Below, one piece after another: positions 10,137 to 22,170 of a stretch of 64,000 nucleotides of DNA; the first letter of the stretch is position 1, and each line of letters starts with the position of its first letter. The stretch comes from Fagopyrum homotropicum (lineage: Eukaryota > Streptophyta > Magnoliopsida > Caryophyllales > Polygonaceae). The notes under the pieces are model-generated. The model was not told where the DNA came from. It did no database searches and saw only the letters and a program-made list of their open reading frames with translations. The stretch lies in the NCBI GenBank assembly GCA_033239125.1, contig BSWB01000007.1, positions 107,018,082 through 107,082,081 of the forward strand. The letters run 5' to 3'. The translations under genes and the position numbers were made by a program.

Positions 10137-11567
10137 TTATTCGAGTGCGGTGGGCACGAACTCTTCAGCTTGGAGTTCCGGTGAATACTTCTTGAGTCGT
10201 TGACCGTTCACCTTAAAGCTTCCGCCCTTTTCACCCCATACTTCAACTGCACCATGGAGAAAAACACGTTTGATTAGATAAGGTCCAGTCCAACGAGATT
10301 TAAGCTTACCTGGAAAGAGACGAAGCCTTGAATTGAAGAGGAGAACTTGATCTCCTTCTTTGAGGTCCTTTGGGATGATGTGCTTATCATGCCAACGCTT
10401 TGCTCTTTCTTTATAGATCTTGGCGTTTTCGTAGGCGTTCAAGCGAAGTTCTTCAAGCTCGTTAAGGTCCAAGAGACGCTTCTCTCCCGCTTCCTTCATG
10501 CTGAAGTTCAACCACTTTATTGCCCAATACGCCTTATGCTCTAATTCTACCGGTAAGTGGCAAGACTTCCCATACACAAGGTTGTATGGTGTTGTTCCGA
10601 TGGGAGTCTTATATGCAGTCCGATACGCCCATAATGCGTCATCTAGCTTTAAAGACCAATCCTTCCTTGTCCTTGAAACCGTCTTCTTTAGGATCCCTTT
10701 GATCTCCCGGTTTGAGATCTCCACTTGTCCACTAGTTTGTGGATGATAAGGGGTGGCGATCTTGTGAGTCACCCCATACTTAGCTAAAAGAGCTTCGAAA
10801 CGTCGGGCAATGAAGTGAGAACCTCCATCACTAATGATAGTCCGTGGTGTCCCAAATCGTGGGAAGATGGTCTTGTTAAAGAACTTAACCACAACCATGG
10901 CATCATTAGTGGGAGAGGCAATTGCTTCAATCCATCTTGAAACATAATCCACGGCTAAAAGTATGTATTGGTTTCCACAAGATGATGGGAAAGGTCCCAT
11001 GAAATCTACTCCCCAAACGTCAAAGATCTCCACCTCTTGAATGTTGTTAAGAGGCATCTCGTTTCTCCTAGATATGTTCCCTGTTCTTTGACAAGCATCG
11101 CAGCAGGAAACAAAGGTTTGCACATCTTTAAATAAAGTAGGCCAAAAGAATCCGGATTGCAATACCTTAGCGCTAGTCTTGTTCGAACTAGCGTGTCCTC
11201 CACAAGGTAGTGAATGACAATGACGGATGACACTTTGCATCTCATCTTCCGGTACACATCGCCGAATGATGCCGTCCGGACCTCTCTTAAAGAGGAGAGG
11301 TTCGTTCCAAAAGTATTCCCGAACATCCTTAAAGAACTTCTTTATTTGTGCATAGGATAATCCGGGTGGTAATTCCTGGCAAACCAAATAGTTAACAAAA
11401 TCAGTAAACCATGGTTCGTTACCTTTGGTGATCACATCGATGCAGTCCTCTATGATATGCAAATGCTCGTCTGGAAAGGAGTCATCTATAGGTAGATTGT
11501 CATCCTCTAGATGTGGTAGACGACTCAAATGATCTGCAACAGAATTTTTCCGAACCTTTCTTCTCAC
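10137..11567 (-). CDS. Integrase and end of RNase H linker, element A pol (frame-shifted part)
   Basis: 476-codon open frame joined to the upstream RT/RNase H frame by a one-base shift in an A run near 11545-11549. It carries the zinc-binding HHCC part (HCHSLPCGGH ... CCDACQR). The integrase core has the acidic residues in VWGVDFMGPFP, TIISDGGSHF and the helix after YHPQTSGQVEI. The C-terminal region has RWTGPYLIKRVF. The integrase part is uninterrupted and of normal length, so decay is at the junction. There is no chromodomain, as expected for the Athila clade. Confidence 0.85.
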   Translation of the reverse strand: MRRKVRKNSVADHLSRLPHLEDDNLPIDDSFPDEHLHIIEDCIDVITKGNEPWFTDFVNYLVCQELPPGLSYAQIKKFFKDVREYFWNEPLLFKRGPDGIIRRCVPEDEMQSVIRHCHSLPCGGHASSNKTSAKVLQSGFFWPTLFKDVQTFVSCCDACQRTGNISRRNEMPLNNIQEVEIFDVWGVDFMGPFPSSCGNQYILLAVDYVSRWIEAIASPTNDAMVVVKFFNKTIFPRFGTPRTIISDGGSHFIARRFEALLAKYGVTHKIATPYHPQTSGQVEISNREIKGILKKTVSRTRKDWSLKLDDALWAYRTAYKTPIGTTPYNLVYGKSCHLPVELEHKAYWAIKWLNFSMKEAGEKRLLDLNELEELRLNAYENAKIYKERAKRWHDKHIIPKDLKEGDQVLLFNSRLRLFPGKLKSRWTGPYLIKRVFLHGAVEVWGEKGGSFKVNGQRLKKYSPELQAEEFVPTALE

Positions 11568-12591
11568 GAATCTCTAGATCAAGTTCTTGTAGGAGAAGAA
11601 TCCATCTAATCAGCCTTGGTTTCGCATCTTTCTTCGCAAGCAAATACCGGATCGCAGCACGATCCGTGTACACAATCACCTTGGCACCTACAAGATAAGA
11701 GCGAAACTTTTCAAATGCATATACAATTGCTAGAAATTCTTTCTCGGTAATGGCGTAGTTGAGCTGCACTTCATCTAGCGTCTTGCTAGCGTAGTATATA
11801 GCATGGGTTCGTCCTTCCTTTCTTTGCCCAAGCACAGCCCCTATGGCTACGTCACTTGCGTCACACATAACCTCAAATGGAAGATTCCAATCCAGAGGTT
11901 GGATAATCAGGGCTGGGATTAGAGCTTCCCGAATCATATTAAACGCATCTAAGCATTCCTGCGAGAAATCAAAAACTGCATCCTTCATCAATAAATTAGT
12001 AAGCGGTTTTGATATCTTGGAGAAATCCTTTATAAAAAGCCTATAGAATCCAACATGTCCTAGAAAACTTCTTATCCCTTTCACAAAAGTTGGGGGAGGA
12101 AGCTTTTCTATAGTCTCTATCTTAGCCTTATCCACTTCAATCCCTCTACTAGAGATTAAGTGTCCTAATACAATGCCCTCTTTCACCATAAATTGACATT
12201 TCTCCCAATTAAGAACTAGGTTGGTGTCTTCACACCTTTGTAACACAAGAGCAAGGTTAGAGAGACAATTATCAAAAGAAGAACCATAAACGGAGAAATC
12301 ATCCATAAAGACCTCCATGATCTTCTCTATGTACTCCGAAAAGATAGCCATCATGCACCTTTGAAAGGTGGCTGGGGTGTTGCAAAGCCCAAACGGCATT
12401 CTCCTATACGCAAATGTTCCCCACGGACACGTGAATGTTGTCTTCTCTTGATCGTCTGGATGTATCGGGATCTGAAAGAAACCACTATAACCGTCAAGAT
12501 AGCAAAAGTGTGAGTGTTATGCTAACCTCTCAAGCATTTGATCGATGAAGGGTAGTGGGAAGTGATCCTTCCTCGTTGCGTTGTTTAGCTT
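11500..12591 (-). pseudogene. Reverse transcriptase and RNase H of element A
   Basis: In the same frame as the upstream part, after TGA at 12592-12594. RT motifs include DGYSGFFQIPIHP, FGLCNTPATFQR and the catalytic VFMDDF box. RNase H has CDASDVAIGAVLGQ, YASKTLDE and YTDRAAIRYL. A TAA at 12517-12519 interrupts the frame, and it shifts at about 11545 before integrase. Both stops sit where relatives have CGN or CAA codons, consistent with C-to-T decay. Confidence 0.85.
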
Positions 12592-14214
12592 TCAGTAATC
12601 TATGCACATCCTCCATCCAGTTACGATTCGTGTGGGAATGAGTTCATTGTTTTTATTGGTGATGACCGTCATTCCTCCCTTCTTTGGAACCACCTGTACG
12701 GGACTCACCCACTTGCTATCGGAGATATGGTAGATGATACCTGCATCAAGTAGTTTAAGAATTTCCTTCTTGACAACCTCCTTCATGGTCGGATTTAACC
12801 GCCTTTGAGGTTGTCGCGAAGTTCTAAAGTCTTCTTCCATCAGGATCTTATGCATGCATAGTGAAGGTTTGCTTCCTACTAGATCCTCTATAGTATACCC
12901 TAAGGCTTTCCTATGTTTCTTAAGAACAACCATGAGCTTACTATGTTCATCAATACTCAAATCGGAACTAACAATTACCGGGAAGGTAGAATTAGGTCCT
13001 AGAAATGCGTACCTTAAATGTGTAGGAAGTGGCTTCAATTCCATCACTATAGGAGTCTCTAATATCTCTTGAGGAGTATCCGATGCTTCCTTAGAAGTGT
13101 CTAAGGATGTAGAAGGTGTTGGAGAAGAATCAAGAGAAGTGGCGGAGAAAACATAATTTCCTTCAGATTCACCCAAAATTACGGCTCCCCTGTTTCCTCC
13201 ACGGCTGTGGTTTTGGGCGTGGAAATTAATTACGGTGCCTCTGTTTGTTCGACGGCCGTGGTTTTGGCCGTGTAACTTATTGGAGTCCTCTGAATAGCTA
13301 ATTACGGTCATGTTGGTAGATTCCAAGGTCGTGGAATAGCACGATTGGCCGTGATTTCGTACGTTTTTTGACCCATCGTAGAGTTTCTCAAATTCTTCTT
13401 TATACACTTCTTTTTGCTTCTCTAAAGCTTCAATTTCTTCATTGCATTCCTCTTCTTCCCCTATATCCATAATGCTCATAGAAATAACTTTTTGTAAGGG
13501 ATCTTTGAAGAGAATCGAACTTACCTCCTCTCTAGATAGCTCTTCTTCATGGATGTTGAATATATCCTCATCGAAAACTGGTTCTTTCACCAAAGTGGAG
13601 AGAACGAACTCTACCTTTTCTTCTCCTATGTCGAAGGCGAGTCTAGCATTCTTGCAATCAACTATACAACCGGATGTTGCAAGAAACGGTCTTCCGAGTA
13701 TGATCGGGACCGGACTATCTGCAGGAATGTCAAGCACAACAAAATCTATAGGAACATACAACTTACCAAGCTTGACCGGGACGTCTTCAACTATACCGAC
13801 GGGACGAGTTATGGATCGATCCGCCATGTACAACGTCATCTTCACCGGTTTAGGTTCGCCTAAACCGATCTTCCTGCATAAGGAAAGAGGAATGATGCTC
13901 ACGCTTGCTCCTAAATCACATAATGCATCATATGTGACATCTCCCACTCCTATGGGAATACAAAATGACCCTGGATCCTTCAGCTTTGGGAGCATCTTCT
14001 CCTTCATTGTCTTGATGAGATCCGATGAATCCGAACTCATCTTAACCTCTCCAAAATCCTCTAATTTTCTTTTGTTGGAGAGGATCTTCTTTAGGAACTT
14101 TCCATAAGCTGGCATACCTACAATTGCATCAATGAAAGGTATATTAATATGCAGTTTGCTCATGAGTTCAATAAACTTACCGAATTGCTTGTCTAGACGC
14201 CTTCTTGCTCTAGA
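12592..14214 (-). pseudogene. Protease and N-terminal reverse transcriptase of element A
   Basis: The frame continues from gag past TAA at 14215-14217. The aspartic protease has ALCDLGASVSIIPLS, a DLG active site as in many Athila-like proteins, followed by PVPIILGRPFL. A linker (13365-13186) encodes His/Asn/Gly/Arg-rich repeats because it carries the CCACGG dyads. RT then begins (RRLNPTMKEVVKKEI, SKWVSPVQVVPKKGGM) and stops at TGA 12592-12594 after CIDY, where relatives continue with KLN. Confidence 0.82.
13186..13365. repeat. CCACGG-type dyads embedded in the protease-RT linker of A
   Basis: Several variants of the dyad lie in coding sequence: CCACGGCTGTGG (13200-13211), ACGGCCGTGG near 13251, then TTGGCCGTG, AAGGTCGTGG and TTGGCCGTG variants to about 13354. 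B carries the same type of cluster at 28836-28965 in the equivalent linker, which has little other conservation. Confidence 0.55.
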
Positions 14215-14961
14215 TTACGGGAATGGTAGGGGAGGTTTGAAAGCCGGAGGAGGAACGTAGTCATCTTCCTTCTCCTTCCCCATTTCGTTCTCCTTTTCGG
14301 CGGGAACTTCTACAAACTTAGGCTGCGGGTTGATGGTTGTTGCTCCGCTCCTAGTTGTGATTGCCATCACCCTTCCCTTTGGGTTATCCTCCGTCTTTCC
14401 TGGAAGTTTTCCTTGATTCCTAAGAACTTCTTCAGCTTGACTAAACATTTGGTTTTCTAAAACCTTTTGGGCTTTATTAACCTTAGTAATGTGATCATCG
14501 ACCATGATGATGCGAGTCTCCAATCCTTGAAGCTTTCCCAAGATTGTTTCCAACATAGGATCGGACTTTTCTTTCCCCGAAATGCTTCCACTATTAGATG
14601 CTTGTTCCTGGCTTTTCAAGGGAATGGAAGAAGAAGAAGGTGGAGTTAGTGAATTTCCTGAATTGGGATAAGAATTACCGGAATTGTGTTGTTGGTTGGA
14701 TCGCCAATTGTTGTTGTTTGAACCCCTATTGTTGTTCCAGCCGTTATTCCGGTTGTTGTTGTTGTTGTTCCAATTGTTCCGGTTGTTGTTCCGGTTGTTA
14801 CGATTTGTATTCTCATTCTCATTGTGGTTATTGTTGTTTCCCAAATAACCCACATCTTGTCCCTTTTGCTTTGGGAAATTGGTTTTAATGGCTTCCTTCA
14901 ACTCTTTAATCTCGGTATTGAGAGAAAAGATTTGAGTTTGAGCAGCTTGTGATAATTTTGC
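14215..14961 (-). pseudogene. gag C-terminus of element A
   Basis: C-terminal gag: an Asn-rich low-complexity stretch (14840-14690), Ser/Pro-rich spacer, a predicted helix (TRIIMVDDHI), then AITTRSGATT and a PPPAFKPPLPFP segment just before protease. It ends at TAA 14215-14217, where B has a Gln codon in the same context, so gag and pol were one frame. The N-terminal side runs into a Tekay-type LTR piece near 14964, so the capsid and zinc knuckle are missing. Confidence 0.75.
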
Positions 14962-14964
14962 TCC

Positions 14965-17368
14965 TTACACTTGGGTCAATTACGTAAATAATAAAGTCGG
15001 CCTAATCCGGTTTCGTTGTTTATCATAACTAACAAACACCACTCATACACATTACACTCATACAAGAAGCCAGCTAAGTAAGTCCGTGGACTTACCTGAA
15101 TCAGATCTCGACTTTCTAATTCGCAAATCGATTTGTACAGTAGGAATTCAGTGGCCTGTCAAAGGAGGCAAGTGTGTCAGCACACTTTATGGTGATTAGA
15201 AGTCTAAGACTTCTAAGATAGTAGGTCTTAATAGAACGAAATTGATTACAGTATTAATTTATGGTAAAATGACTATTTTACCCTTGGTCTCGAAACTTCC
15301 AAAAATTCCCTAATTCATGTCTAAACTCTTATTTGGGACTAAAGAGTCATATTCTAACTCCTAAAGGTGAGTTTGGTTACAAACTGACAATTTACTCATT
15401 TCCTTATCTTCGGACAGATCGTTAAGGTCCAACTTCGGCATCAAATAAGAAATTCGAATAAACTTATAAAAATTCCGAAATAATTATCTAGATCATCTAT
15501 GATATCTCATCTTCTCCTAGGAGGAAGAATTTCTTAAAACTGTTCACCCTTCACTTCACAAAAATTCCAAAGTTGATTACAACACTTGAAGATTCCTATA
15601 CTTAGCCAAAATCTGAGTACTCTTTGAAAAATCATAACTCCTAAACCACTCACTGGATTTATCCCAAATTTTGATATGTTCTACTATAAAATCTTATCTA
15701 TAATATATCCAAATTTCAGTCGCTAAGGAGATCAAAATCCTATTTAAAACTATCTCACAAAACCGAATTTCAGCACAACAGAAAAACTGCTTACAGACTC
15801 AATCTTTGAAAAATCATAAATCCCAAACCACTCGCTGGATGCCTCTCAAATTTTAATATGTTCTACAAAAATATGTAAACTATATCATATCCAAAATTCA
15901 AGCCCAACGGATATCAAGAGCATGTTGAAAACCATCTCATAAAACAGCATCACTTGCTGTTTTCCCCAACACTCAACACATATATAAAAAAAACTGCATG
16001 AGGAGTCCACTTTGCAACATCATAACTTTCATACCGTAACTCCGATTGTTCCCAAATTTTAGTATAATCTACTATGTACTACTGAATACAACATATCCAA
16101 AATTCAGCAGTAAAGGAGAAGTATAACGTACTCAAGTCTGGACCCGAAATTGACTGCTTTTCACTTCCGAAAACTCAGAAAACGCCTCAGCTCTTCAAGC
16201 TATCTTCCGAGGCTGTTCTAGCTGGTTTCCCGACACAAACAGGGGTTCTAATCAGCACATATAGGTACAAGGTAATGCAGTGAAGGGAGGTGCGGTATTT
16301 ACCAAACAAGAGTGACTCGACGAGCTCCTGAGTGCGAAGAAGAAGACTATGGCGGCTACTTGTGTCGGGTGAAACAGCGTTGGACTGGAGGCGCCCCTTG
16401 TGGCCAGGGTACTGCCACCCTTGCAGATCTGGCACGCCGCCCTTGCGTCCAAGCGCTCCTACGGCCTAGGGAAGGCGCTCCTACGACCTATTCTGCGCAG
16501 ATGCACAGCCCGACCTCTTGCTGATGCGTTGAAGATGAAGACACCGGCTCTATACCGTCTGCTATTGTTACGTACCTGTCTACATGGGGAGAGATGGCTC
16601 TTAGGGTCACTTGTCCTACCTCAGAAAGAGACAAAGAGGAGGACGAATCCAAGGTGGCCTGCTGCACGGATACAGTGTGACGTCGAGGCTGTTGATGTGG
16701 CGACTGAGTGTAGGGAAGATGAGGCTGTTGGCGTCAATCTTGGTGGTGGTGGTTCGTCCGGCGAGGGAGAAGCAACAACGGTTCAATAGACGAGAAATCG
16801 GGGATAGGCTTCCGGTGCTTCTGGAGAGAAGAGGAGAGGTGTACGAGAAAGGAGAAGAGTTTGAGGGAGGAGAGGAGGCGACTTTTGTCGAGTCTGCCGG
16901 AGCCGAGGGAGAGGACGGAGTGAAGCGTCCTAGTTGCGTGTAGAAGGCGACGGCGTCTCTAGTTGTGTGTAGAAGGCAGCGGCGTCACTGGCTGAGGAAG
17001 AACGTGAAGGAGAAGCGGCTAGGGCAAAGTCACGTAGGAAGGGGAGAAGAGAGATAGCAGTTTTACGGCCCAACTGGCTTACTCGAAACGGGCCCGGATG
17101 GTAAGGTTCATGGCTGAAATTGGGCTTGTCAAACTCATGTCATGACTTTGTCAAAAGTTGTCACGACTTCGTCTTGGTCTCCTCAAAAGACCTAGATGTA
17201 TATATAACTAGGGTTTGGTATATATTTCATCATTTTATGTGGTGACAAACTTACATAAAATGATAAAATTAAAGTTAGACATAAAGTTAGGTATCTTAAA
17301 GAGGTCAAGGGTAGCTAAATCTCGGTTTGGCTCGGAAATTATCGGAAATCAAATTTCCGGATATTACA
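14965..17368 (-). repeat. Tekay-type LTR piece L1, 5'-end missing in plus coordinates
   Basis: Matches the LTRs of G in order but diverged: TACACTTGGG near 14968, the hairpin GTAAGTCC-GT-GGACTTAC at 15078-15095, a GC-rich stretch at 16300-17050, CATAAAATGAT near 17254, and the terminus GGATATTACA at 17368. About 640 bp that precede TACACTTGGG in G's LTR are missing at the A junction. ORFs of 60-129 codons at 16312-16943 lie in the GC-rich LTR part and overlap in several frames, so I do not call them genes. Confidence 0.7.
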
Positions 17369-18283
17369 ATGAATATCAACACACTCATATCATACATACC
17401 CGTCAACACATATCGACCTCTTTAATCGTCAACCTCTCATGTCATCCATACATATACCTCAATACGTGTCATCATCCATACACTTTATCACATGTAAATA
17501 CTCCTCATAATCACATCTCACATTTTTCATCCGTATTGTAATACTTTCTCTAAACACTTTCTATAATCCTTAAGACTTTCTTAATCATAACCGTCATAAA
17601 AACAACTTCCTTGAAACATTCAAGATAAAACAGCTAATTCAATTTAATAACAATCATTTAAAACATAAGTATTATAAGTATATCTACAAAATATGTTCCA
17701 CTCACAATCAACAACAATTCTAATTTGAAATAAGACGACAACTAAGTAAGTCAGTATGACTTATCTCAAGAGAAGAACTTAAATAATCATCAATACATAT
17801 CTAAACAACGGGTACCTAATAATAATATTACAATAAATAAATCCATCAACTCAAGCAACGATATCAAACCGACAACAAACGCCCAAACCAAACGATATCC
17901 CAGTAAGAGTTTAGGAGACTCGGGAATCGAAGTCAAACAAAATGGAGATTCTCGTGTATCAAAGTCAAAAAGACTATCTTCTTATCCAAACGTGTCTCCA
18001 AGAACCTAAACAAGTCAACTGTACAAGCTTAACTCCGTTTGGTAAAACTTGGGCCATTAAATGTAATTATAAATATTTGAGATATTTCATGTAATTATAA
18101 GTTTTGGTCATTTCCTATAATTATACAAGACTATCTTCTTATCCAAACGTGCTTACAAACGTGCCTACAAGAACCTAAAATAACTGAAGTCAAACGAAGG
18201 TGCGAGTCAGGCCAGCCCGACCCGCACCTTATGGGTAGAGTTTTAAGCTATGACCTGAACCGAATCCACTTTTGTACAGATCT
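17369..18283. other. AT-rich intergenic DNA, possible diverged Tekay-type LTR
   Basis: No convincing gene. At 17746-17764 the sequence GTAAGTCAGTATGACTTAT resembles the conserved LTR hairpin of the Tekay-type pieces, with a paired change in both arms, so 17600-17800 may be an older LTR. At 18050-18130 ATGTAATTATAA-type motifs occur twice. Confidence 0.35.
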
Positions 18284-18740
18284 AAAATGAAGTTTGAAGG
18301 CCACAAAACCAACATTGAATACTTCATAATACAAACAACACTAATATACAACTATTTTAGATGAAAGTGGAGTACATTACTCAATGATTAAATATTCAAA
18401 TCTATTGGGAGTTTCATGAAATTAAAGATAGATCAGTTTTCGCATCTTACATGTTTCCCACATCGAAATACGAAATGATAATATACATAGTTTTTCCTTT
18501 TAAAAGGTAAAAAAGAGTACATTATTATAATTCATATTAGATCTTAATGGGTCGATTAAGATGAAAGTTACCATAAAATTCAGCATTCAAAATTTAGATA
18601 TGATATCGAGTTATCAATCTACCAAATACAGTAAGTTCCGTGATCTCTTCTATAATTATTTTTTGAATTTTTTTTAAGTATTCTAGTATTTAGTTTTTTA
18701 TTTTCTAGTTGCTCGTGTTTTATATTATTTTTTTCATTGG
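18284..18740 (+). repeat. Diverged direct repeat, copy 1
   Basis: Aligns by eye with 21712-22170 over its whole length: AACATTGAATACTTCA, GATGAAAGTGG, a TCCCACATCG element, an AAAAGG near-TATA, GTCGATNNAGATG and ATCAATCTACCAAATA, followed by similar T-rich tails. The two copies are in the same orientation about 3.4 kb apart. They could be old LTRs of an unrecognised element or a segmental duplication; I see no coding evidence to decide. Confidence 0.5.
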
Positions 18741-21711
18741 AAAGGATTCCGTTCAAATCGATCATGAGGAATGACCTTGACAAAGAGTCGGAACCGGATC
18801 TGGGAATTGGTAGTGTCTTCTGGGTGGAGCTTGATGTAGGCAGCGAGGGCAACAATCATTCTCGGTGGCGGTGGATTTGGGCATGGTGGATTGTGAGAGC
18901 TGGATCTAGGCTACTTTGTCGAGATCGATCCCTAGGCGATGATGCGGATCGTCGGATTTGTTGGTAAACGGTGATTGCCTTTTTTGGTAGTAGTCCAGAT
19001 TGGGATCGACGGAGGGGCTAGATATGAGGCTGAAAGCATTTGTTGTTGCGGTCTTGATTTGTTAATGATGAAGAAGATGAATGAATGTAGGAGAGGAAGG
19101 ATTAGTGTAAATGAAGGCCTAATTAATGTGTAATTAGTCCCATAAAAAACCCAAGTTATAGGTGGTGAACTAGTGATAGCGTTCTTTTATTTTGTAACTC
19201 CAACATCTTACTCTTGTAGGTACTCTACTTGTAATGGAATTCCTTTTTATTCATCAATTTAGACTTTGACATGTTGTTTGCATATAAATGTTTTGTGTAA
19301 TTTCAAATTTTATGCATACTTTGACATATAAGTTATTGTACTAATAATTATATTTTTCTTTATACGTAATAGACATATAATGATATTGGTCGAAATAACT
19401 TATATAAAATGTAACCAAACACAAAATATGTTCAAATATCTATATGATTGATATATGCCTAATTTCTATTTTGTTGAGAAATTTGATCATGCATATTACA
19501 ATAATTAATACAATTAGAAAAGAGAATTACTTATTTTGCATACCTTATATTGTATTTTATTTTTTTTGGTTAGATAGGAAATTAAAGGATCACCCTCCAA
19601 TATTTAGATAGAGAAAGTTCATAGTATTTTTTGTGTGTTGTGGAAAGGATGTCTATTTAGACATAAAAACGCAATTTCTACCATTTAAGTCGTAAGGGAA
19701 TATGGTTTAGAATGATCTTCCGACCAATAAATTTAGTACTTTTTTTTAATTCAAATCTTTTAGGATGAAGCTCGATCATGAAGTGATTGTATAACATTCA
19801 TTGCAATTGGAGTTGGAAGGACAATAAAAAGTAAGTTTGAAGATAAGTTTGGAGTCCATCTTGAAAAATTCTTCCATCGTCAAGACAATAAATCCTAGCA
19901 TATAGTTATTTACTCCTAACATACGTCTTCTAGTTTGTGAAAACAAACAACATGTAGGTTGATCCAAGAACTTATTGACACACTTTGGAACAACATAAAT
20001 CCACCATCCATTTTGGACCATAAAGTAGCTACAACATCAAAGTAAAATTAATTGGATAATTTGCTTCACATTTGAAAATTAAGATGTGTGCAAATGGATT
20101 GTTGGATTTCATATTGTAGGTCTTTACTTCACAACATCAATTGCTTTTCTTTTTTTTTTTTTTTGTAGTATGTTCATCTTGCAAAGTTGTTACCAAGATG
20201 ACAAGACCTAACATATTTAGCATCATCCCTATTCCTCTAAGATTTTATGGACTTCTAGGCTCTATCAAGTACAAATTTATCTCTCATCCCATTCGATCCA
20301 TATTACTAAACTCAGCCTCAATTCTCCACTTCCATGTTCATCATATACGTACCCGATGTAAAAATATCACACTATATATGTCATAATTAAACGATTTGGG
20401 GACAAGATATGACCTCTATCTAGGATTCCAAGTGATGGGTGAAGAAATTATGGTATCTTCTCAATGTGTCCAGAGCAAGCCATCCATATCCTCACTGTTG
20501 GGTTATCCCGAAGGGCGTGGACCGTCAATTCAAATGCTCTTATGCAAGCCTTGCAAGAAGCATCACTAATGATATGGAGTCGAATCATGTCGACATTAGT
20601 CAAACAACAACCTTTCGAAAGTTGCCAAAATTTTTTTTTTTTGTCTCTCTCTTGAATTTATATTTTTCAAACAACTTTGAACAACCTTGATAAGTAGATC
20701 TAATCTCAGCATCTTGGGAAAGCATTTCAATTACCAATTTGGTTGTGTAGCATATAGATCTCGTGAGTTTCCAGCTTAGTTGATCGCGAGTAAGAATTTT
20801 TTAATTTCATTCTTTTTTCAGCGGCCAAGGTAAGAATTTCGTAATTTCATTCTTCTTCAAACCTTTTTCTTCTTCGGTTCTACGAATGAGTGTATGAACG
20901 CCGACGAGTGTAACCTCTGCTGATATCTGACTTCTCTCCTTCATTTTCATCTTAGATCCTATTGTTCCCTTCTTCTAGAGAAATTGACTTTGTTAAATGT
21001 TAAGATTTTAACTGAGTTGAGTGAGTACCGACTCTTCCGACTTCTCTCCTTTTCCATAGTTGATAAAAGAATCATTTTAATTGTAGTTTATACAAGTAGA
21101 GATGAGTATTTATTGTGAAATGTTGATCATACTTATTTTATGATATGTGTGATCCGCCTTATATTAGGTGTAGGTAACCACTTCACCATTTCTATTGTCA
21201 TAGTAACAAGTATCGAGTCATAGGAACTTTTTTTGGTATAATTATAACCTATAATTAGTTAAGGTCAAGAAGTAGGGGTACTTTGGATTTGTTTGTTTCA
21301 TAACTAGTAACCAAGACAATGAATGTAAATTGGGCCAAATATATGGATAGGAATCGAAGGATATGAACACAACAATGATGTTTCGGTTGACAAACAAACA
21401 TGCAATTAACCTATAAAATTGATCAACAATTGCAAAGAAATTGTATGATATAGTTACTATCACCTTAATGTATAGTAATTGTGCCTAACTAAGACATATA
21501 TTCACTCTTGTAAAAATTTAGATAATAAACAAATTTGTGGCAACTTAGAACTCAGGAGATAAACTTAAATGATTACACTCTCATGAAAAAGTTAGAACAA
21601 CATAGAACCTAAAGAATTTATGACAATTATAACCATCAGGAGTTGATCAATCTCCGGTTCAATCCTAAAATTAGTTAGATAAAGTTACCACGCTGTTGTA
21701 TTCAAACTAGT
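18741..21711. other. Spacer between the direct repeats, no recognisable gene
   Basis: 18741-19070 is GC-richer than its surroundings and has short open frames on both strands, including a 41-codon minus-strand frame from ATG 18859; I recognise none. The rest is AT-rich with ORFs of 60-83 codons (for example 20021-19776 minus and 20439-20690 plus) that match no family I know. No retrotransposon polyprotein motif was found. Confidence 0.4.
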
Positions 21712-22170
21712 ATGAATGAAGTTAGAAGACCACAAATCCAACATTGAATACTTCAAAATGCAAATCATAATAGTATGCAACTAGTATAGATGAAAGTGGT
21801 GTACATTACTATGATCAAATTAACAGTGAGTTTCATGAAATATAACACCGGTTTATGCATCTTGATTATTTCCCACATCGGAACACAAAATGATAGTAAA
21901 TAAAGATTTTCCTTATAAAAAGGCAAGAAATAGTACATTGTTGTTATGCATAAGACCACAATGAGTCGATCGAGATGGAAGTTACCATAACATTCAACAT
22001 TGAGATTTGGTATCGAATTATCAATCTACCAAATAAAGTAAGTTCTCTTGTCTCTCTTTTTTTTTTTACTTCTTTACTTTTTTTAAATGTTCTAGTATTA
22101 TTTAGTTTTTTATTTTTCTTTTTCTTTTGCTCTTGATTTTATTATTTTTTATTTTATTTTTCATTTTTCT
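21712..22170 (+). repeat. Diverged direct repeat, copy 2
   Basis: Partner of 18284-18740. It carries TTTCCCACATCGG at about 21868, a better TATA-like TATAAAAAG near 21915 and the shared tail ATCAATCTACCAAATAAAG. The combination of TCCCACATCGG followed by a TATA box is common in plant copia LTRs, which is a weak argument for LTR origin. Confidence 0.5.

Larger units (their letters stand above)
5203..14964 (-). mobile_element. Athila-like Ty3/gypsy element A (5' truncated)
   Basis: Read on the minus strand it holds the gag C-terminus (14961-14215), protease and RT, RNase H, integrase (ending 10137), a spacer with a candidate internal promoter, an ORF-1-like pseudogene (9284-7774), a conserved noncoding region and the 3' LTR (6414-5203). 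The LTR is cut at 5203 by E1, and the gag side is cut near 14964 by a Tekay-type LTR piece, so the 5' LTR, PBS and gag N-terminus are missing. P is a close relative, matching throughout pol, ORF-1 and the LTR. The DLG protease motif, the FMDD RT motif and an ORF after pol fit the Athila clade. Confidence 0.85.

Noticed and set aside
12854..14107. Long antisense ORFs over element A pol, including 221 codons at 13442-14107
   Set aside because: Shadows of the conserved protease/RT frame on the minus strand.
16312..16943. Overlapping GC-rich ORFs of 70-129 codons
   Set aside because: They lie in the GC-rich part of Tekay-type LTR piece L1, overlap in several frames on both strands and match no family; the corresponding stretch of G's LTRs is not conserved as protein.
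19776..20690. Small ORFs as host exons
   Set aside because: AT-rich, no recognisable domain, no consistent splice pattern or codon signature by eye.
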